Source: Bacteroidota bacterium (GTDB taxonomy: Bacteria > Bacteroidota > Bacteroidia > Bacteroidales > Lentimicrobiaceae). From it: DNA of 64,000 bases. Positions 33,885-43,098 of the stretch are shown one piece after another; the stretch's first letter is position 1, and each line of letters begins with the position of its first letter. The DNA is taken from positions 76,162-140,161 of the forward strand of contig JAEZNO010000002.1 in the NCBI GenBank assembly GCA_023441805.1. The letters run 5' to 3'. The notes beneath the pieces are model-generated. The model saw nothing but the letters and a program-made list of their open reading frames with translations. It was not told where the DNA came from and made no database searches. The position numbers and the translations under genes were made by a program.

Positions 33885-35240
33885 TCACATGCTGACCGAA
33901 GATCTTCCTTTTATGCGGCCTGATTTGGTTAAACCTTCATAGTGACGCATCAATAAGTGACTCTCGATCTGTTGCAGAGTATCAAGCACAACACCAACCA
34001 AAATCAGCAATGAAGTGCCTCCATAAAAATTAGCAAACTGTGAAGTTACACCCATCTGACCAATAATGGCCGGCATAATTGCTACAAAAGCTAAGAAAAT
34101 AGATCCCGGAAGTGTAATTCTTGACATTATTTGATCGATAAACTCAGCTGTTTTCTTACCTGGTTTTACACCCGGTATAAAACCATTGTTTTTCTTCATA
34201 TCCTCTGCCATCTGATTTGGATTGATCGTGATAGCTGTATAGAAATAGGTGAAAACAATGATTAGCAATGCAAATACAAAATTATACCAAAATCCATTAA
34301 CATTTGTAAAAGTAGCTGCAAATCCTGTCAATGCTTCTGATTGAGCAAATCCTGCCAGGGTTAATGGTAAGAACATAATTGCCTGTGCGAAGATAATTGG
34401 CATAACACCGGCAGCATTCACTTTAAGTGGAATATACTGACGAACACCACCATATTGCTTATTTCCAACTATTCGCTTTGCGTACTGTACAGGTATTTTA
34501 CGTGTACCCTGTACAAGTAAAATACTTACTAGAATTACGCCTATCAACACTGCCAGCTCAACAATGAAAATTACAAGACCTCCACCTTTCTGTTCCATTC
34601 TTGAAACTAACTCGCCAAAGAGAGCAAAAGGTAACCTGGCTATAATACCAATCATAATGATGAGTGATATACCATTACCAATACCCTTGTCAGTAATTCT
34701 CTCACCTAACCACATTACGAATAATGTACCTGATACCAGAATGATTACTGAGGATACCCAGAAGAAGGTTCCCGGAGTAGACACAGCAGGATCAAATGGA
34801 GATATCGCCTGATTAGGTAACTGAGAAATCAGGTTAGCTATATAAGCCGGGGCCTGAAATCCTGTTATAATAACAGTAAGATATCGTGTTATCTGGTTGA
34901 TCTTCTTTCTTCCGCTCTCACCCTCTTTCTGTAACTTCTGGAAATAAGGTATTGCCATACCGAGCAACTGAACAACGATAGATGCCGAGATATACGGCAT
35001 AATACCGAGTGCGAAGATCGATGCATTCGAGAATGCACCCCCTGAAAACATATTAAGCAATCCCAGCAATCCTCCACTTGTTTGGCTCTGAAGTGTGGCT
35101 AACTGATTAGGATCTATCCCCGGCAGTGTCACATATGATCCAAACCTGTAGATAAGAATAATACCGAGAGTGTAGGTAATACGCTTACGAAGATCATCGA
35201 TCTTGTATATATTTCTTAATGTTTGAATTAGTCTTTTCAT
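33885..35240 (-). CDS. secY: Preprotein translocase subunit SecY
   Basis: SecY is the protein-conducting channel of the inner membrane. The 451-residue protein has ten predicted spans, the plug/TM2a region after LPGIDPNQL, and the cytosolic loop with RRIPVQYAKR-like sequence (here RKIPVQYAKRIVG). It follows rplO by 7 nt and precedes map. Confidence 0.98.
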   Translation of the reverse strand: MKRLIQTLRNIYKIDDLRKRITYTLGIILIYRFGSYVTLPGIDPNQLATLQSQTSGGLLGLLNMFSGGAFSNASIFALGIMPYISASIVVQLLGMAIPYFQKLQKEGESGRKKINQITRYLTVIITGFQAPAYIANLISQLPNQAISPFDPAVSTPGTFFWVSSVIILVSGTLFVMWLGERITDKGIGNGISLIIMIGIIARLPFALFGELVSRMEQKGGGLVIFIVELAVLIGVILVSILLVQGTRKIPVQYAKRIVGNKQYGGVRQYIPLKVNAAGVMPIIFAQAIMFLPLTLAGFAQSEALTGFAATFTNVNGFWYNFVFALLIIVFTYFYTAITINPNQMAEDMKKNNGFIPGVKPGKKTAEFIDQIMSRITLPGSIFLAFVAIMPAIIGQMGVTSQFANFYGGTSLLILVGVVLDTLQQIESHLLMRHYEGLTKSGRIKGRSSVSM

Positions 35241-35247
35241 CTAGGGT

Positions 35248-35694
35248 TTAGATTTTAGTAGCCTGACCACCTGTGGATTCAATAGCTTTAGCTGCTCCTG
35301 CAGAAAATGCATGAGCTTTTACTTCAACTTTTGCTGTCAATTCGCCCCTGCCTAAGATTTTTATCCTATCATTCTTTGAGGCAATTCCGCGTTCAATTAA
35401 TGTATCAACATCAATAACTTCAAGATTATGCTTAGTTGCTAATGCTTGAATTACGTCAAGGTTGATGCTACGATATTCAACACGATTGATATTCTTGAAA
35501 CCATATTTTGGTAAACGCCTGTAGATTGGCATCTGACCACCTTCAAAACCTACTTTCCTACTGTAACCGGCTCTCGACTTAGCACCCTTATGTCCACGTG
35601 TGGAAGTGCCACCGCGACCTGAGCCTTGTCCGCGCGCAATTCTCTTTCTGTTCTTTGTTGAACCTGCAGCCGGTTGAAGATTACTTAAATCCAT
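35248..35694 (-). CDS. rplO: 50S ribosomal protein L15
   Basis: The 148-residue protein has the N-terminal Gly/Arg-rich extension GRGQGSGRGGTSTRGHKGAKSR-type segment (about 18-40) that penetrates 23S rRNA, followed by the globular domain ending AIESTGGQATKI. It lies between rpmD and secY. Confidence 0.98.
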   Translation of the reverse strand: MDLSNLQPAAGSTKNRKRIARGQGSGRGGTSTRGHKGAKSRAGYSRKVGFEGGQMPIYRRLPKYGFKNINRVEYRSINLDVIQALATKHNLEVIDVDTLIERGIASKNDRIKILGRGELTAKVEVKAHAFSAGAAKAIESTGGQATKI

Positions 35695-35721
35695 AATATC
35701 TTTCAGTTTACTAGTTGTAAA

Positions 35722-35901
35722 TTAAATTTCTTCTACTTTGAGCAAATGATTTATGCTGGCAATCATACCCTCTACCTGAGGTGTTGCTTCCAACTCAACA
35801 GGACGGTTCATCTTCCTAATTCCCAATGCTCTCAAAGTCCTCTTCTGACGTTCGGGTTGCTTAATACCACTTTTTATCTGTGTAACTCTTACTTTTTTCA
35901 T
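35722..35901 (-). CDS. rpmD: 50S ribosomal protein L30
   Basis: Reading the minus strand between rplO and rpsE gives a complete 59-residue frame from ATG 35901 to TAA 35722. It starts MKKVRVTQIKSGI, contains RQKRTLRALGIRKMN and ends HLLKVEEI, a typical L30 of normal length. L30 sits near the 5S rRNA side of the large subunit. Confidence 0.96.
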   Translation of the reverse strand: MKKVRVTQIKSGIKQPERQKRTLRALGIRKMNRPVELEATPQVEGMIASINHLLKVEEI

Positions 35902-35927
35902 GTCGGTAACTGTTTTTTCGGTTACTA

Positions 35928-36446
35928 TTAACCGTTAAATACTTTGTTAAGATCAACACCACGCAGTTGAGCTACTGTATAAGCATCACGCATGTTTACT
36001 AAGGCATCGATGGTTGCTTTAACTACACTGTGTGGGTTAGAGGAACCTTTTGACTTAGCAAGTACGTCTCTTACTCCAACACTTTCCAGAACAGCACGCA
36101 TAGCACCACCTGCGATTACACCGGTACCTGGTGTTGCGGGTTTTAGAAATACGAGTGCTCCACCGTATTTACCAAGTTGTTCGTGAGGAATTGTGCCCTT
36201 TAAAACCGGTACTTTAACCAGGTTCTTCTTAGCGTCATCCACTCCTTTGGCAATAGCGGCAGTAACTTCCTTGGCCTTTCCCAGTCCATATCCTACCACT
36301 CCATTCTCATTACCTACTACAACGATGGCTGAGAAACTGAAGGTTCTACCCCCCTTAGTAACCTTGGTTACCCTTTGAATACTTACCAAGCGGTCTTTAA
36401 ATTCTATCTCGCTGGATTTTACTCTCTTAATATTTGTGTTTGCCAT
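35928..36446 (-). CDS. rpsE: 30S ribosomal protein S5
   Basis: S5 helps hold mRNA at the entry site and maintains accuracy. The 172-residue protein has the S5 double-stranded RNA-binding domain (LVSIQRVTKVTKGGRTFSF, about 21-39) and the C-terminal domain with GTGVIAGGAMRAVLE. It lies 6 nt after rplR. Confidence 0.98.
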   Translation of the reverse strand: MANTNIKRVKSSEIEFKDRLVSIQRVTKVTKGGRTFSFSAIVVVGNENGVVGYGLGKAKEVTAAIAKGVDDAKKNLVKVPVLKGTIPHEQLGKYGGALVFLKPATPGTGVIAGGAMRAVLESVGVRDVLAKSKGSSNPHSVVKATIDALVNMRDAYTVAQLRGVDLNKVFNG

Positions 36447-36451
36447 TTGCG

Positions 36452-36814
36452 TTAAAATTTAAGGCCTCCTTCTCTGGCCGCTTCAGCTAATGATTTGATT
36501 CTACCATGGTATAAGTAACCGTTGCGGTCGAACACTACTTTTTCAATACCGGCTTCAATTGCTTTCTTTGCAATCAGTTGCCCTACCAATTTAGCTTGTT
36601 CAATTTTAGCAACAGGGTTTCCTGATATCTCAGGAATTAATGACGATGCAGAAACAATTGTTTTACCTTCCAGGTCATTAATGATCTGAGCATAAATCTG
36701 TTTATTGCTTCTGAATACTGTCAACCTTGGCTGGTCAGGACTTCCGAAAACTACCTTGCGAATCCTGAGTTTTATCCTTTGCCTTCTGTATTCTTTTCTG
36801 TTCTTAATAGCCAT
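36452..36814 (-). CDS. rplR: 50S ribosomal protein L18
   Basis: L18 binds 5S rRNA. The 120-residue protein begins MAIKNRKEYRRQRIKLRIR and has PRLTVFRSNKQIYAQII and the C-terminal YHGRIKSLAEAAREGGLKF, all family-typical. It is placed between rplF and rpsE. Confidence 0.98.
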   Translation of the reverse strand: MAIKNRKEYRRQRIKLRIRKVVFGSPDQPRLTVFRSNKQIYAQIINDLEGKTIVSASSLIPEISGNPVAKIEQAKLVGQLIAKKAIEAGIEKVVFDRNGYLYHGRIKSLAEAAREGGLKF

Positions 36815-36865
36815 CCTGCATTAGGAATTTTGCTCCGGTTCTTTCCGGAACGGGTTATTTAAATA

Positions 36866-37423
36866 TTATTTTTCAGATGCTGATTTTCCTGCTTTCTTCT
36901 TCACAACTTCACCCATAAAGCGGATACCTTTTCCTTTATATGGCTCAGGTTTACGCAATGATCTTATCTTAGCAGCAACTTGCCCGATTAACTGCTTGTC
37001 AAATGATGTGAGTGTGATAGTTGGGTTCTTTCCTCTTTCAGCTGCAGTTGCTACTGAAACTTCCTGAGGCATTTCAAAAAAGATACTGTGTGAATATCCA
37101 AGTGCAAGCTCTAAAACATTATTCACTGCAGTTGCTTTGTAACCTACACCAACCAGCTCTTGAGTAATAGTGAATCCTTCTGATACACCTTTTATCATAT
37201 TTGCCAGAAGTGACCTGTACAAACCATGCTTTGATCTTGTGTCTTGTTCTTCATTAGCACGTTTAACTGTCAAATGGCCATTCTCAATCTCTATTGTAAT
37301 TGACGGAGAAAGCTTTTGGGTCAGTGTTCCTAATTTACCTTTAACAGTCACTGTGTTATCCTCTGCAACTGTTACCTGAACACCGGCAGGAAGAACAATG
37401 GGTAATTTTCCTATTCTTGACAT
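36866..37423 (-). CDS. rplF: 50S ribosomal protein L6
   Basis: L6 lies near the factor-binding site. The 185-residue protein starts MSRIGKLPI at ATG 37423 and ends with PEPYKGKGIRFMGEVVKKKAG. The start was chosen because it matches the family N-terminus and has AAAGGAG about 8 nt upstream. The longer frame from 37456 would overlap the end of rpsH. Confidence 0.97.
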   Translation of the reverse strand: MSRIGKLPIVLPAGVQVTVAEDNTVTVKGKLGTLTQKLSPSITIEIENGHLTVKRANEEQDTRSKHGLYRSLLANMIKGVSEGFTITQELVGVGYKATAVNNVLELALGYSHSIFFEMPQEVSVATAAERGKNPTITLTSFDKQLIGQVAAKIRSLRKPEPYKGKGIRFMGEVVKKKAGKSASEK

Positions 37424-37440
37424 TGTGAATTCTCCTTTGT

Positions 37441-37839
37441 TTAGCTTACGTAACACAATACTTCGCCACCAATATGAAGCTGACGTGCTTCTTTGTCGGT
37501 CATCAGACCCTGGCTGGTTGATAATATTGCAACACCCAATCCATTCAGTACGCGTGGAAGTTCATCTGAACTTGCATAGCGGCGTAAACCGGGTTTGCTG
37601 ACTCTCTCAAGTTTGCTGATGGCCGGTACTTTTGTTACCGGATGATACTTCAAGGCAATTTTTATTATACCCGGGATAGTCTCATCTTCAAACTTGTAGT
37701 TTAAAATGTAACCCTTATCAAACAATATCTTGGTGATTTCCTTCTTTATATTTGAAGATGGGATCTCCACGATACGATGGTTGGCCATCACGGCGTTCCT
37801 TAAACGGGTTAGGTAATCTGCTATAGGATCTGTTACCAT
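37441..37839 (-). CDS. rpsH: 30S ribosomal protein S8
   Basis: S8 binds the central domain of 16S rRNA and in E. coli also represses the spc operon. The 132-residue protein starts MVTDPIADYLTRLRNA and ends with LSTSQGLMTDKEARQLHIGGEVLCYV, a normal S8. It lies between rpsN and rplF. Confidence 0.98.
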   Translation of the reverse strand: MVTDPIADYLTRLRNAVMANHRIVEIPSSNIKKEITKILFDKGYILNYKFEDETIPGIIKIALKYHPVTKVPAISKLERVSKPGLRRYASSDELPRVLNGLGVAILSTSQGLMTDKEARQLHIGGEVLCYVS

Positions 37840-37875
37840 TTTATCCTCTAATATTATTGTTTCTAATTCTTTTAA

Positions 37876-38145
37876 TTACCAGCTTGCTTTCTTTACTCCC
37901 GGAATCTCACCCTTTAAAGCCATAAACCTGAAGTTAATACGAGAGATTCCAAACTGACGCATATACCCTTTTGGGCGACCGGTCATCTTACAACGATTGT
38001 GTAATCTTACCGGAGATGCATTCTTCGGCAGTTTCTGTAATCCGATAAAATCACCGGCTTCCTTAAGTTCTGCGCGTTTAGCTGCATATTTGGCAACAAG
38101 ACGTTCTCTTTTACGTTCTCTTGCTTTGATCGATTCTTTTGCCAT
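37876..38145 (-). CDS. rpsN: 30S ribosomal protein S14
   Basis: The 89-residue product is the zinc-free (C-) form of S14: no CxxC pair is present, and the length is that of the E. coli type. It starts MAKESIKARERKRE at ATG 38145 and ends RFMALKGEIPGVKKASW. A longer frame from 38178 would overlap rplE and was not used. Confidence 0.97.
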   Translation of the reverse strand: MAKESIKARERKRERLVAKYAAKRAELKEAGDFIGLQKLPKNASPVRLHNRCKMTGRPKGYMRQFGISRINFRFMALKGEIPGVKKASW

Positions 38146-38146
38146 A

Positions 38147-38704
38147 TTATTGTTTCTGATTTTTAAAGGGTAAACCAAATTCTTTCATCAATGCCAGACA
38201 CTCCTGATCATTGCGGGCTGTTGTTACGAATGTAATATCCATTCCGTTGATTTTAGCAACTTTATCCATCTGGATCTCAGGAAATATAATCTGTTCCGTA
38301 ACTCCAAGGGTGTAATTGCCACGTCCGTCAAATCCTTTTTCATTTATTCCACGGAAGTCTCTGACACGAGGAATAGCAACTGATACCAAACGATCCAGAA
38401 ATTCATACATCCTGTCACCGCGAAGGGTTACCCTTACTCCGATAGGCATACCCTTACGAAGTTTGAAGTTAGATATATCTTTTCTTGATTTAGTAGCAAC
38501 TGCCTTCTGCCCTGTGATGGCGGTAAGCTCATTCACTCCTGCATCAACTAATTTCTTATCTGCAATAGCTGTCCCCAATCCTTGATTGATGCAAATCTTC
38601 ATCAGTTTAGGAACCTGCATTATTGTCTTATACTTGAACTGTTCGGTGAGTGCCGGAACAATTTCAGCGGTATATTTATCTTTTAAGCGTGGTGAATAGT
38701 TCAT
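38147..38704 (-). CDS. rplE: 50S ribosomal protein L5
   Basis: L5 forms the central protuberance with 5S rRNA. The 185-residue protein has KICINQGLG, the ITGQKAVATKSRKDISNFKLR segment and GRGNYTLGVTEQIIFPEI, all hallmark sequences. Its start overlaps the rplX stop (TAATG). Confidence 0.98.
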   Translation of the reverse strand: MNYSPRLKDKYTAEIVPALTEQFKYKTIMQVPKLMKICINQGLGTAIADKKLVDAGVNELTAITGQKAVATKSRKDISNFKLRKGMPIGVRVTLRGDRMYEFLDRLVSVAIPRVRDFRGINEKGFDGRGNYTLGVTEQIIFPEIQMDKVAKINGMDITFVTTARNDQECLALMKEFGLPFKNQKQ

Positions 38705-39027
38705 TATTTAATTACCTCCCCCGACTTTTTTGAAAAACGTACTGATTTATTAGTTTTGGGATCAATCTTACGGCCTACTTTGGTAGGTTTGCCCGTATTG
38801 TCAACCAACATAAGGTTTGAGATATGTATACCGGCCTCTTTCTTAACAATTCCACCCTTTGTATTCTTGGCATTGGGTTTAGTGTTCTTTGACATAAGGT
38901 TAACACCCTCAACAATGGCATATAAATTTTCAGTATCCACTTCAAGGACCTTACCCTGCTTACCTTTTGAGTCGCCGGCAATAACCTTCACATTGTCGCC
39001 TTTTTTGATATTTAATTTTGTGCTCAT
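38704..39027 (-). CDS. rplX: 50S ribosomal protein L24
   Basis: L24 initiates large-subunit assembly. The 107-residue protein has an N-terminal KOW motif (KKGDNVKVIAGDSKGKQGKV, 8-27) and the expected basic tail. It lies between rplN and rplE, overlapping the latter by one base. Confidence 0.98.
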   Translation of the reverse strand: MSTKLNIKKGDNVKVIAGDSKGKQGKVLEVDTENLYAIVEGVNLMSKNTKPNAKNTKGGIVKKEAGIHISNLMLVDNTGKPTKVGRKIDPKTNKSVRFSKKSGEVIK

Positions 39028-39042
39028 AGTTTGATAGGTCAG

Positions 39043-39411
39043 TTACAGCACTTCAGGTGCCAATGAAACAATCTTCATGTATTGCTTTTCACGAAGCTCG
39101 CGAGCAACAGGGCCAAAGATACGGGTACCTGTCATTTCACCGGCATTATTTAGCAATACTACCGCATTATCGTCAAATCTGATATAAGATCCATCATTGC
39201 GGCGAATTTCTTTTGTAGTTCTTACTACCACTGCCTTAGCTACCGTTCCTTTTTTTATGTTTCCTGAAGGAAGAGCATTTTTAACGGTGACGACGATTTT
39301 ATCGCCAATAGAGGCATATTTTTTACGGGTTCCACCCAGGACCCGGATGCACAGAACTTCTTTAGCTCCGCTGTTATCAGCAACCGTAAGTCGTGATTCC
39401 TGTTGTATCAT
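39043..39411 (-). CDS. rplN: 50S ribosomal protein L14
   Basis: L14 contacts the small subunit across bridge B8. The 122-residue protein begins MIQQESRLTVADNSGAKEV and ends REKQYMKIVSLAPEVL, both strongly conserved. It follows rpsQ by 2 nt. Confidence 0.98.
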   Translation of the reverse strand: MIQQESRLTVADNSGAKEVLCIRVLGGTRKKYASIGDKIVVTVKNALPSGNIKKGTVAKAVVVRTTKEIRRNDGSYIRFDDNAVVLLNNAGEMTGTRIFGPVARELREKQYMKIVSLAPEVL

Positions 39412-39413
39412 AA

Positions 39414-39671
39414 TTACTTAGCTCTTTCAATAATTTCGACTAATCTCCAGCACTTATTCTTGCTTAAAGGACGAGTTTCGGCTATCCGAACTGTATCGCC
39501 TATATTGCAGTCATTGTTTTCATCGTGCGCAGCAAATCTGGAAGTTCTCTTCACAAATTTACCATACTTGGGGTGCATTTCACGGCGTTCAATAAGAACG
39601 ATTATAGATTTCTGCATTTTGTTGCTAACAACAACCCCAATTCTTTCTTTTCTAAGGTTTCTTGTTTCCAT
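39414..39671 (-). CDS. rpsQ: 30S ribosomal protein S17
   Basis: S17 is a primary 16S rRNA binder with an OB fold. The 85-residue protein starts METRNLRKERIGVVVSNKMQKS and has the conserved DTVRIAETRPLSKNKCWRL. It lies between rpmC and rplN. Confidence 0.98.
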   Translation of the reverse strand: METRNLRKERIGVVVSNKMQKSIIVLIERREMHPKYGKFVKRTSRFAAHDENNDCNIGDTVRIAETRPLSKNKCWRLVEIIERAK

Positions 39672-39686
39672 CGTCTCTTTTCCCGA

Positions 39687-39914
39687 TTATTTGTTTACAG
39701 CTGTTGACTGAACCTTTGTTGCTTCATCAGTATTACGTTTGTGCAATTCTGTAAGCATACGGGCAATGGTTCTACGGTATGTTTTTATCTTATTAGGATT
39801 CTCAAGAGGAGAAACAGCATGGTTAAGCTTCAGCTTATCGAGTTGTTTGCGCTCTTCTTCCAGCCTCTCAATGAGTTCGGGTGTTGATAGCTCTCTAATG
39901 ACTTCTTGTTTCAT
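39687..39914 (-). CDS. rpmC: 50S ribosomal protein L29
   Basis: L29 lies at the exit of the nascent-chain tunnel beside L23. The 75-residue helical protein has IRELSTPELIERLEEER and NPNKIKTYRRTIARMLTEL, typical of the family, with a short C-terminal tail. It lies 6 nt after rplP. Confidence 0.97.
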   Translation of the reverse strand: MKQEVIRELSTPELIERLEEERKQLDKLKLNHAVSPLENPNKIKTYRRTIARMLTELHKRNTDEATKVQSTAVNK

Positions 39915-39920
39915 CGTTGC

Positions 39921-40349
39921 TTAAATTGTTTCTTCAATGTAATCTCTTCTTACTACAAAGCGGGTAGCCACCGGTAACTTCTGGGCTGCAAGCCTCAATG
40001 CTTCTTTTGCCACTTGTTCTGGAACCCCTTCTGCTTCAAATAATATTCTACCGGGGCTAACACGTGCAACAAAATATTCAGGCGCACCTTTTCCTTTTCC
40101 CATACGTACTTCGGCAGGTTTCTTTGTTACCGGTTTATCCGGGAATATGCGAATCCATATTTGTCCTTCACGTTTCATGTGACGGCTAACTGCCTGACGT
40201 GCTGCCTCTATTTGTCTGCCGGTTATCCAGGCTTCTTCCAGAGTTTTGATGCCGAATGATCCGAATGAAAGCTCTGCACCACGCTTTGTGTTGCCTTTCA
40301 TTTTGCCTTTCTGCATCTTTCTGTACTTGGTTTTCTTTGGCTGTAACAT
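39921..40349 (-). CDS. rplP: 50S ribosomal protein L16
   Basis: L16 helps position A-site tRNA. The 142-residue protein begins MLQPKKTKYRKMQKGKMKG and contains ITGRQIEAARQAVSRHMKREG and the conserved RMGKGKG segment (about 82-88). It is placed between rpsC and rpmC. Confidence 0.98.
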   Translation of the reverse strand: MLQPKKTKYRKMQKGKMKGNTKRGAELSFGSFGIKTLEEAWITGRQIEAARQAVSRHMKREGQIWIRIFPDKPVTKKPAEVRMGKGKGAPEYFVARVSPGRILFEAEGVPEQVAKEALRLAAQKLPVATRFVVRRDYIEETI

Positions 40350-40397
40350 TATTTCAAAATATTGATCGGATTGTTACTCTTTTTCTTTAATTTCAAC

Positions 40398-41159
40398 TTA
40401 CTTCCTTGAGCGTTCTCTTCCACCCTGGCGATTACCACGTGGCGGACGACTACCTCCAGGACGCTGTCCCATTGGTTTTTCTCCTCGTCCACCGGCAATA
40501 TTAGTGCTCTCAGTACTTGGCACTAATTCTGGTTTGCCATAAACTTCACCCTTACAAATCCATACTTTTATACCGATACGTCCATAAGTAGTATGAGCTT
40601 CTGCTAATGCATAATCGATATCTGCACGCAAGGTATGTAGCGGAGTACGTCCTTCTTTTATCATCTCGCGACGTGCCATTTCAGCACCTGCCAATCTTCC
40701 TGATATCAGAACCTTTATACCTTCAGCTCCAATTCTCATGGTTGATGCTATAGCTGTCTTTATAGCTCTACGATATGATATACGACCTTCAATTTGACGT
40801 GCAATGGCATTGGCAACGATCACTGCATCCATTTCCGGGCGTTTTATCTCTGAGATATTGATCTGGATCTCTTTCTTAGTGATCTTTTTCAACTCTTCCT
40901 TAAGCTTGTCAACTTCCTGCCCACCTTTTCCTATAATAATACCCGGACGGGCAGTATGTATGGTTACGGTAACAAGTTTAAGTGTGCGCTCAATGACAAT
41001 CTTTGAAACGCCGGCCTTTGATAAACGTGCGTTAAGATAGTTACGAATCTGATCATCTTCAATCAGTTTATTCTCGAAACGCCTTCCGCCATACCAGTTA
41101 GAATCCCATCCTTTTATGATGCCTAATCTGTTACCTATTGGATTTGTTTTTTGTCCCAT
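40398..41159 (-). CDS. rpsC: 30S ribosomal protein S3
   Basis: S3 lines the mRNA entry channel and has helicase-related Arg residues. The 253-residue protein begins MGQKTNPIGNRLGIIKGWDS, has a KH domain with IIIGKGGQEVDKL (about 75-87) and a C-terminal domain ending in a Gly/Pro/Arg-rich tail of about 30 residues (GGSRPPRGNRQGGRERSRK). The tail makes it longer than the 233-residue E. coli protein. Confidence 0.98.
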   Translation of the reverse strand: MGQKTNPIGNRLGIIKGWDSNWYGGRRFENKLIEDDQIRNYLNARLSKAGVSKIVIERTLKLVTVTIHTARPGIIIGKGGQEVDKLKEELKKITKKEIQINISEIKRPEMDAVIVANAIARQIEGRISYRRAIKTAIASTMRIGAEGIKVLISGRLAGAEMARREMIKEGRTPLHTLRADIDYALAEAHTTYGRIGIKVWICKGEVYGKPELVPSTESTNIAGGRGEKPMGQRPGGSRPPRGNRQGGRERSRK

Positions 41160-41209
41160 TCAACAAAATATTATTTAGTTGTTTAAAGCCTGCTTTGCAG
41201 TATTCGTTT

Positions 41210-41620
41210 TTATTCGTTTGTTTCTGTTATCCTGTTATCAATTAATACTGTAACATGATTTGAGCGTTTACGTATCCTGTGTGCGCGACCCTGAGGTGCT
41301 GTTCTGATACGCTTTAATGACCGGCCTCCGTCTACTCCAATCTCTTTAATATAGAGATTGCTGTTTTCCATGCGAACACCTTCGTTTTTAGCCTGCCAGT
41401 TTGCAAGGGCTGAAAGAACAAGTTTGTGAAGACGATTGCTTGCTTCTTGTGGAGCATGATGTAAGACATGTAATGCCTGTTCTACTTTCATACCGCGTAC
41501 CATGTCGGCAACCAGGCGCATTTTACGTGGCGAAGTTGGACAATTGTTCAATTTTGCGAACGCTTCCTTCTTCTTTGCTTCCTTGATGATCTCGGCTCTG
41601 TTATGTTTACGTGATCCCAT
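41210..41620 (-). CDS. rplV: 50S ribosomal protein L22
   Basis: L22 lines the peptide exit tunnel, where changes can cause macrolide resistance. The 136-residue protein has NCPTSPRKMRLVADMVRG (27-44) and the tunnel-loop strand SLKRIRTAPQGRAHRIRKRSNH. A basic N-terminal extension precedes the core. It lies between rpsS and rpsC. Confidence 0.98.
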   Translation of the reverse strand: MGSRKHNRAEIIKEAKKKEAFAKLNNCPTSPRKMRLVADMVRGMKVEQALHVLHHAPQEASNRLHKLVLSALANWQAKNEGVRMENSNLYIKEIGVDGGRSLKRIRTAPQGRAHRIRKRSNHVTVLIDNRITETNE

Positions 41621-41626
41621 TGTTCT

Positions 41627-41905
41627 TTATTTTTTACCTTTATCTTTACTACCGGCATGACCACGGAATATTCTCGTCGGTGAGAATTCACCAAATTTGT
41701 GTCCTACCATGTTTTCAGTTACATATACAGGGATAAATTTATTCCCATTGTGTACAGCAATTGTCTGTCCAACAAAATCAGGAGAGATCATTGATGCACG
41801 TGACCAGGTTTTTATAACAACCTTCTTGTTCGATGCTACTGCATCTAACACTTTCTTTTCCAGTTTATAGTCTATATAAGGACCTTTTTTTAATGAACGG
41901 CTCAT
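41627..41905 (-). CDS. rpsS: 30S ribosomal protein S19
   Basis: S19 sits on the head of the 30S subunit with S13. The 92-residue protein begins MSRSLKKGPYIDYKLEKKV and has MVGHKFGEFSPTRIFRGH near the C-terminus. It is 6 nt upstream of rplV. Confidence 0.98.
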   Translation of the reverse strand: MSRSLKKGPYIDYKLEKKVLDAVASNKKVVIKTWSRASMISPDFVGQTIAVHNGNKFIPVYVTENMVGHKFGEFSPTRIFRGHAGSKDKGKK

Positions 41906-41928
41906 ATTAAAGTGCTCTTAATGATCAA

Positions 41929-42753
41929 TTACTTCTTCCTTCTTTCAATTATATACTTATTCGAAGCTTTCTTCGGATAACGTGTCTTGTAACCCTTTGC
42001 AGGAATACCCTTACGTGATCTTGGATGTCCTCCTGATGCTCTTCCTTCACCACCACCCATCGGGTGATCTACCGGATTCATTACAACTGCACGAGTACGT
42101 GGACGACGACCGAACCAACGACTGCGGCCGGCTTTTCCTGAAACCTCAAGGTTGTGCTCAGTATTCGATACCATTCCAATGGTAGCTTTACATGTCTGCA
42201 AAATCATTCTGGTTTCACCTGAAGGCATTTTCACTATTGCAAACTTACCATCGCGTGACATTAACTGTGCTGAAGAACCCGCACTGCGAGCCATCTTGGC
42301 ACCCTGTCCCGGACGAAGTTCAATATTATGTATTACAGTACCAAAGGGTATCTCACTCAGATATAATGAATTGCCAATTTCGGGTTGAGCATTCTTTCCT
42401 GATATTACCTGCTGACCAACTTTTAATCCATTGGGAGCAACAATATATCTCTTCTCTCCATCAGCATAAAACAATAATGCTATACGAGCTGTACGGTTAG
42501 GATCATACTCAATTGTCTGGACGGTTGCAGGAATACCTTCTTTATCACGCTTGAAATCGATGATACGATATTTCTTCTTGTGTCCGCCACCTATCGACCT
42601 CATGGTCATTTTACCATCATTATTACGTCCGCCCGTTCTCTTATGAGAAACCACAAGGCTCTTCTCCGGACTGGTGGCTGTTATATCATCCAGAGCGCTT
42701 ACCAGTTTAAAGCGCTGACTTGAAGTGGTCGGTTTGAATTTCTTTAAAGCCAT
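41929..42753 (-). CDS. rplB: 50S ribosomal protein L2
   Basis: L2 is required for subunit joining and peptidyl transfer. The 274-residue protein has SHKRTGGRNNDGKMTMR, the OB and SH3-like domains, and the C-terminal MNPVDHPMGGGEGRASGG with the conserved His implicated in peptidyl transferase. It lies between rplW and rpsS. Confidence 0.98.
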   Translation of the reverse strand: MALKKFKPTTSSQRFKLVSALDDITATSPEKSLVVSHKRTGGRNNDGKMTMRSIGGGHKKKYRIIDFKRDKEGIPATVQTIEYDPNRTARIALLFYADGEKRYIVAPNGLKVGQQVISGKNAQPEIGNSLYLSEIPFGTVIHNIELRPGQGAKMARSAGSSAQLMSRDGKFAIVKMPSGETRMILQTCKATIGMVSNTEHNLEVSGKAGRSRWFGRRPRTRAVVMNPVDHPMGGGEGRASGGHPRSRKGIPAKGYKTRYPKKASNKYIIERRKK

Positions 42754-42758
42754 TATCT

Positions 42759-43049
42759 TTAAATATTGCTATAAAAATCAATTGTTTCACCCTCAGCTAA
42801 TGTAATGATAGCTTTCTTGTATGCTCCTGTGGACCCTTGTACGATGCCGGTCTTGGTAAACCTGCTCTTGTTTTTTCCACTGTAAGTCATAGTTTTAACT
42901 TCTTTTACATCAACTCCATATAATTCCTGTACAGCTTTTTTTATCTGTAGCTTATTCGAGTCCTTTTTTACGATGAACCCGTAACGGTGGAGCTTTTCAC
43001 CTAAGGCTGTCATCTTTTCCGTAACTACCGGCTTTATTATGATTCCCAT
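42759..43049 (-). CDS. rplW: 50S ribosomal protein L23
   Basis: L23 is the docking site for trigger factor and SRP at the tunnel exit. The 96-residue protein has IIIKPVVTEKMTALGEKLHRYGFIV and VKEVKTMTYSGK, a normal L23. It follows rplD by 49 nt. Confidence 0.97.
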   Translation of the reverse strand: MGIIIKPVVTEKMTALGEKLHRYGFIVKKDSNKLQIKKAVQELYGVDVKEVKTMTYSGKNKSRFTKTGIVQGSTGAYKKAIITLAEGETIDFYSNI

Positions 43050-43098
43050 CGTTTCGTTATATTAATGGTTTCTAATCTCAGCGCTTTAATGCGGTGAA

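Noticed and set aside
33870..33888. GTG start for map overlapping the secY stop
   Set aside because: The family N-terminus begins at the ATG at 33870; the six extra residues have no support.
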